Positions 5,550 to 8,594 of a stretch of 8,594 bases of DNA are shown here, in pieces. This DNA comes from Planctomycetota bacterium (GTDB lineage Bacteria; Planctomycetota; Phycisphaerae; WQYP01): assembly GCA_023489375.1 (NCBI GenBank), contig JAMDCX010000070.1, positions 1 through 8,594 of the forward strand, given 5' to 3'. Below the pieces are notes generated by a model. It was not told the origin of the DNA and searched no databases. It saw nothing but the letters and a program-made list of their open reading frames with translations. A program made the position numbers and the translations under genes. Every line of letters starts with the position of its first letter. Within the stretch, counting starts at the first letter, position 1.

Positions 5550-6992
5550 TTACTGCGGTGCCGGTGGCACCGTTCCCGCATCGGGTGTGGCTTGAGTATT
5601 GGCCATCGTTGCACGCAATTCTTCCTGCTCGCGTTTCCATTGGGCCTCGTCAACTTCAACAATCTTGCATTGCGCTACCGTGCTATCCAGCACCTTGCGT
5701 TGCAGGAGTTCAAAACGCAAAGCATCCAGCTGTCCGGTTTTGGCCATCCGATTCAACAACGTTTCCGGTCGCAGACCGTTCATATCCGCAAGGGTCGCCA
5801 CCTCCGCATGGACCTCATCGCTCTGCACCTCCACGCCCAGGCGATCCGCCAGTCGCATTACAATCGCTTCCACTTTCGCCAGTGGTTCCGCCGTGGCACG
5901 CAGGTTGGCCACCATGTCCGGGGTAAGCTGTGGTTGCTGGCCGCCCGGAGCGCCCTGCCGCATGATATTCTGCGCCAATTGCGCGGTGGTGTTTTTTAAC
6001 AGTGACGGTGGAACTTCAATGGTAATGATTTCACGAAGTTTTTCCGCCACCTGTTCCCGCAGCAGACGACCGGTTTCAAGTTTCAAACGATCCTCAATCG
6101 CCTTCCGCAGGGATTCCTCCAGATCTTTTAACCCATCAAACCCGTTGGCTTTCGCCAATTCCTCTGTAAGTTCCGGACGGACCCGGCGCATGATTTTATC
6201 AATCTGTATTTCCACAACGGCTTTTTGCCCGCGTAAATCTTCGCGTTTGAAATTGTCCGGCAGGGTCACGTCTATTTTGACATTGCCGCCGACTTTGGCG
6301 CCGCGCAGATGGTTTTCCAGGCCTTCCATGCGGATGCCCAGCAGGTTGTATTCCTGCGCAAAATGATAATGCTGTTGAGGTAGATGCTCCACCACAGTGC
6401 CCGCGGCATCCAGAATCTTAATGTCCAGGGTAATATGATCTTCAGCCTCGCCGGCTTCCGGAATCTCCCGCATTTCCGCCAGATTGCCGCGTAAATGCTC
6501 CCGTGCCAGATTCATACGTTCTTCGGTAACCGTCAGCACGGGCTTTTTCAATTCCACGGCGGAAAGATCGGGCAAAGAAAATTCCGGCAATACTTCAAAT
6601 TCTACCGCGAACTGCATCGCTCCTGTTTCCGGCACTTCCGGCGACTCAGGGATCAGTTTGGGTTCACTCAAGGGTTGCAATTTTTTTGTTTCCAGCACCT
6701 CGGTCATGGATTCGGAAACAATCTGGGACCGCACATCGTTCCGGATGTCCGCTTTGAAACGTTTTTCCAGCAGACGCCGTGGTACACGCCCTTTACGGAA
6801 TCCAGGCAATGCGGCATCCTTCATAAGTGTGTTCATAACCGTTTCATATTTGCTTTTGATCCGCGATTCCGGAACGGTCACATTGACTTTGCGGCGCACA
6901 CCGCTGAGTTCTTCCACGCTGACTTCCAACGCATCAGCGGCGAGAGCCGCTTCGCTGTTGCCTGGAATATTGTCTGAATTTGTATCTTCCAT
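5550..6992 (-). CDS. tig: Trigger factor, ribosome-associated chaperone
   Basis: Trigger factor binds the ribosomal exit tunnel (protein L23) and shields new chains. From the ATG at 6992, 480 residues are encoded, a little longer than E. coli (432). The start is set by GGAG about 7 bases upstream; the frame stays open to 7223, but those residues do not resemble the family. The ribosome-binding signature is GFRKGRVPRRLLEKRF (64-79). The middle FKBP-type domain (about 150-268) keeps the flanking pattern (HLRGAKVGGNVKIDVTLPDNF, then PELTEELAK), but IPGFE of typical members is replaced by IRMEGLE, and the strand residues before it also differ, so prolyl isomerase activity is doubtful. A helical C-terminal chaperone domain (about 275-465) follows, including an APGGQQPQ insertion (348-355), then a disordered Ala/Pro-rich tail. 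clpP and clpX, frequent neighbours, are not next to it. Confidence 0.95.
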   Translation of the reverse strand: MEDTNSDNIPGNSEAALAADALEVSVEELSGVRRKVNVTVPESRIKSKYETVMNTLMKDAALPGFRKGRVPRRLLEKRFKADIRNDVRSQIVSESMTEVLETKKLQPLSEPKLIPESPEVPETGAMQFAVEFEVLPEFSLPDLSAVELKKPVLTVTEERMNLAREHLRGNLAEMREIPEAGEAEDHITLDIKILDAAGTVVEHLPQQHYHFAQEYNLLGIRMEGLENHLRGAKVGGNVKIDVTLPDNFKREDLRGQKAVVEIQIDKIMRRVRPELTEELAKANGFDGLKDLEESLRKAIEDRLKLETGRLLREQVAEKLREIITIEVPPSLLKNTTAQLAQNIMRQGAPGGQQPQLTPDMVANLRATAEPLAKVEAIVMRLADRLGVEVQSDEVHAEVATLADMNGLRPETLLNRMAKTGQLDALRFELLQRKVLDSTVAQCKIVEVDEAQWKREQEELRATMANTQATPDAGTVPPAPQ

Positions 6993-7025
6993 GGTATTCT
7001 CCACGTGAGAGGCCACTGTCTCAAG

Positions 7026-7031
7026 ATTATA
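7026..7031 (-). promoter_or_regulatory. Putative -10 element upstream of tig
   Basis: A perfect TATAAT lies on the minus strand 34 bases before the tig ATG and would place transcription start near 7019. No good -35 hexamer is found at 15-18 bases spacing, so the site is tentative. Confidence 0.3.
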
Positions 7032-7071
7032 AATCCGGTCTATAACAATGTGGTTAGAGCGATATAAGCCC

Positions 7072-7254
7072 TTATTCCCATCGCGACCAACGCCTGGTGA
7101 CTTTGCACACCGATACCTCGCGAGGCAACAGACGTCCATTGGCATACACCAATGAAAGCATGATTTTATGCGAATATCCACCCAGCTGCAACCGCCATAC
7201 CGTCGGCCGCCCGACGATGCCATGGAGCCGCAGATTTTCCAGACATCCGGACAT
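7072..7254 (-). CDS. Possible small protein, 60 residues, unknown
   Basis: This open frame fills much of the 320-base gap between the HAD gene and tig, on the same strand as both (58 bases after one, 79 before the other). The product is MSGCLENLRLHG through GRLLPREVSVCKV to RRWSRWE, with no signal peptide or membrane helix that I can see. Codon third positions are about 60% G/C and rare codons are few, compatible with real coding. Against it: no Shine-Dalgarno precedes the ATG, the frame stays open upstream as well, and I recognise no family. It may be a real small gene, the 3' remnant of one, or chance. Confidence 0.25.
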   Translation of the reverse strand: MSGCLENLRLHGIVGRPTVWRLQLGGYSHKIMLSLVYANGRLLPREVSVCKVTRRWSRWE

Positions 7255-7264
7255 TATGATGGCC

Positions 7265-7291
7265 GGCTTACAAAGCCTTAGGAGTCTCTCC
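7265..7291. other. Two small adjacent hairpins after the HAD gene
   Basis: GGCTT-ACA-AAGCC (7265-7277) and GGAG-TCT-CTCC (7281-7291) are perfect short inverted repeats just downstream of the HAD stop (7313-7315, minus strand). Neither is followed by a T-run, so they may be processing or weak termination structures, or chance. Confidence 0.25.
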
Positions 7292-7312
7292 GAATCATGA
7301 CCGGGATGACGA

Positions 7313-8251
7313 TTACTCGGACAGGCTCTTGGGGGCCGGGGAGGCCGCTGCTTTTGTATTTTCTGAAAGAATTTCCCGTACCGCGGCGGCCACGCCGGCT
7401 TCAGATTGACTGCGGGTTACACGTTTTGCAGCGCGTTGAACCTCCGGTGCGGCATTACCCATGGCAAAACTCAACCGGGCGTTACGGAGCATCGGCACAT
7501 CGTTGATATCATCACCAATGGGTATCGCCTTGGCGCTGTCAATATTCATCAGGTCACACAGATGCCGGACTCCGGTCCATTTATCCACATTGGCCGCAAA
7601 CACCTCAATGACGTGACATTCAAACGCCGGTGCTTTTAAGGCCAGAAAACTAATACTGTTTTTGAACTCGGCGGCAAGCCGCGCGGTGATTTCCGCGCTA
7701 CGTGGCAAATCCACTACTATGCCCATTCGCAGTACGTTGGATATAGCTTTGGCATCCGGCTCCTGAACCATCAGCGTCGGCATTTTATTGCGGATAAACC
7801 AGTCTTCCGAGGCCGCGTGAATGGGGCCGTTGCTGGTCATCATATAATGCGGACCCTGTGAATCCGGCATCTCGATAAGCAATAAAACGGCATGGTCCAT
7901 AGCCCCGAAAAACTCCAACAACTTGCGCACCGTTTGCGGTTCCATAGTCCGCCGGTGCAAGGTGGCGCCATTCGTCAGATCGCAGATCTCCGCACCAGTC
8001 ACAAATACTCCTGGTCCGGAGAGTTGCAGTGGTGCGATAATATCCAGGGCTTCGGAAATACTGCGCCCGGTGCAGATACTTACCGCATATCCCGCTGCCC
8101 GGCACTCGGCCAGTGCCGCTGCATCGGCGGGATTGATTTTATGATCCCGCCCGATGAGCGTACCATCTAGATCGCATACAATCAGACGCTGTGGTTTCAT
8201 GGATGTATGGGGCGAAACAACAGCATTGCTATGGGGCTTCAGTATGGTCAT
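7313..8251 (-). CDS. Cof-type HAD-superfamily hydrolase (sugar-phosphatase-like)
   Basis: This is a 312-residue member of the haloacid dehalogenase superfamily, Cof/IIB group. Such enzymes are soluble Mg-dependent phosphatases of sugar phosphates or related metabolites. All four motifs are present: DLDGTL (27-32; D27 nucleophile, D29 acid/base), the T61 region SICTGRS (58-64), K224 in NVDKWTGVRHL, and GDDINDVPML (247-256). Residues about 85-195 make the C2B-type cap that selects the substrate, so the substrate cannot be named. The start is uncertain. ATG 8251 is used here because a promoter-like pair sits directly upstream; ATG 8200 (MKPQRLIVCDLDGTL) would give a more family-like N terminus. 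Neither has a Shine-Dalgarno. The Ala/Pro-rich C-terminal tail (about 299-312) is probably disordered. Confidence 0.9.
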   Translation of the reverse strand: MTILKPHSNAVVSPHTSMKPQRLIVCDLDGTLIGRDHKINPADAAALAECRAAGYAVSICTGRSISEALDIIAPLQLSGPGVFVTGAEICDLTNGATLHRRTMEPQTVRKLLEFFGAMDHAVLLLIEMPDSQGPHYMMTSNGPIHAASEDWFIRNKMPTLMVQEPDAKAISNVLRMGIVVDLPRSAEITARLAAEFKNSISFLALKAPAFECHVIEVFAANVDKWTGVRHLCDLMNIDSAKAIPIGDDINDVPMLRNARLSFAMGNAAPEVQRAAKRVTRSQSEAGVAAAVREILSENTKAAASPAPKSLSE

Positions 8252-8258
8252 ACCAATA

Positions 8259-8288
8259 AGTGTAGATGATAGGATGGCCCGGCGTCAA
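8259..8288 (-). promoter_or_regulatory. Putative promoter of the HAD gene, implying a leaderless mRNA
   Basis: On the minus strand TTGACG (8283-8288, 5 of 6 consensus bases) and TACACT (8259-8264, 4 of 6) are 18 bases apart. Transcription would start about 7 bases on, at or next to the ATG at 8251. That would make the transcript leaderless and explain the lack of a ribosome binding site. Confidence 0.35.
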
Positions 8289-8317
8289 AACGATGTGTTA
8301 AGATGGTAAACATTGTT

Positions 8318-8430
8318 GGCAACCATTTACGGGTCAATAATCGCGCTAAATCCAGAAAACAATGTGGAATAGGGCGTTTATGAAGCGTAAAATTCATAAC
8401 CGTTTACGGGGCCATAACCGTGAATAATGA
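8318..8430. repeat. Diverged copies of the AACCGTTTACGGG motif
   Basis: ATAACCGTTTACGGGG (8396-8411) is followed immediately by ATAACCGTGAATAATGA (8414-8430). A third related string, GGCAACCATTTACGGGTC, lies at 8318-8335. They share the TAACCGTT core with the copies upstream of pyrR. The 207 bases between the HAD start and the edge ORF hold nothing else that I can assign. Confidence 0.4.
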
Positions 8431-8431
8431 G

Positions 8432-8452
8432 TAGCATTTAGCATTTAGTACT
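8432..8452. repeat. Heptanucleotide tandem repeats
   Basis: TAGCATT occurs twice and is followed by TAGTACT, three consecutive 7-base units. Read on the minus strand, this block and the bases beyond it match the left-end repeat near 168-190. Confidence 0.6.
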
Positions 8453-8458
8453 ACAACG

Positions 8459-8594
8459 CTATAAGTGACTCCAGTCGCAGACGATCATGTCCTTTAATTT
8501 CAGCCCCAGCATGTGTAATCGCTGATTGGTTCGCTTGCGGTGGCTGCGTTCGGCGGTGGTATTTCGGCGTTGCGTCCGAATCAACGTCTGGGAT
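8459..8594 (-). CDS. C-terminal end of an unidentified ORF, cut by the window edge
   Basis: A minus-strand frame runs from the right edge to a TAG at 8459-8461 and gives 44 residues, very basic at first (TQRRNTTAERSHRKRTNQR) and ending KLKDMIVCDWSHL. Its codons end mostly in G or C, more consistently than the competing open frames in the same stretch, and this favours real coding. Two other frames are also open, so the assignment is weak. I recognise no family. Given the repeats beside it, a transposase or other mobile-element gene is possible but unproven. Confidence 0.3.
   Translation of the reverse strand, partial: SQTLIRTQRRNTTAERSHRKRTNQRLHMLGLKLKDMIVCDWSHL

Noticed and set aside
5599..6366. 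Plus-strand frame of 255 codons opposite tig
   Set aside because: It is Ser/Arg-rich and antisense to trigger factor, with no plausible ribosome binding site.
6993..7223. N-terminal extension of tig to an ATG at 7223
   Set aside because: The extra residues are Cys-rich and unlike the family, while the ATG at 6992 has a well-placed GGAG and a TATAAT upstream.

Overview
The window shows a compact, moderate-GC bacterial chromosome segment with seven confidently assigned protein genes, framed on both sides by repeat-rich, gene-poor DNA. No rRNA, tRNA, CRISPR array or intact mobile element is visible. The organism cannot be fixed from this sequence. A methyltransferase-glycosyltransferase fusion, an unusual trigger factor with a divergent isomerase domain, and spacers packed with palindromes and 7-base repeats would fit a Planctomycetota/PVC-type environmental bacterium. 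That is a low-confidence inference.

Layout, left to right. Positions 1-313 hold no gene, but contain a 106-base imperfect palindrome followed by 7-base tandem repeats. A short minus-strand gene (314-622) encodes an Nfu/NifU C-terminal-type iron-sulfur scaffold with its CxxC motif and a plausible promoter. Upstream of it lies what looks like an eroded N-terminal piece of an ISL3-family transposase (651-850, minus), then about 340 bases of repeats leading to pyrR. A plus-strand cluster follows: pyrR (UMP-responsive regulator / uracil phosphoribosyltransferase), pyrB (aspartate carbamoyltransferase, overlapping pyrR by 4 bases) and argJ (glutamate N-acetyltransferase, 23 bases after pyrB). The close packing suggests one transcript linking the first committed pyrimidine step with ornithine synthesis. 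These two pathways compete for carbamoyl phosphate.

The right half reads on the minus strand. In transcription order it holds a Cof-type HAD phosphatase (8251-7313), a possible 60-residue small ORF (7254-7072), trigger factor tig (6992-5550) and a two-domain methyltransferase/GT2 glycosyltransferase (5492-4011). The last two are separated by 57 bases and may be co-transcribed. The two gene blocks converge at 3949-4010, where no convincing terminator is visible. The right edge (8252-8594) again holds repeats related to those at the left, plus the C-terminal end of an unidentified minus-strand ORF running off the window.

No clearly new multi-gene system is present. The points most worth a second look are the pyrR-pyrB-argJ arrangement without pyrC, the dispersed repeats (TAACCGTT-type motif, heptad tandem repeats, and a segment shared in inverted orientation between the two ends), the divergent trigger-factor isomerase domain, and the transposase relic.
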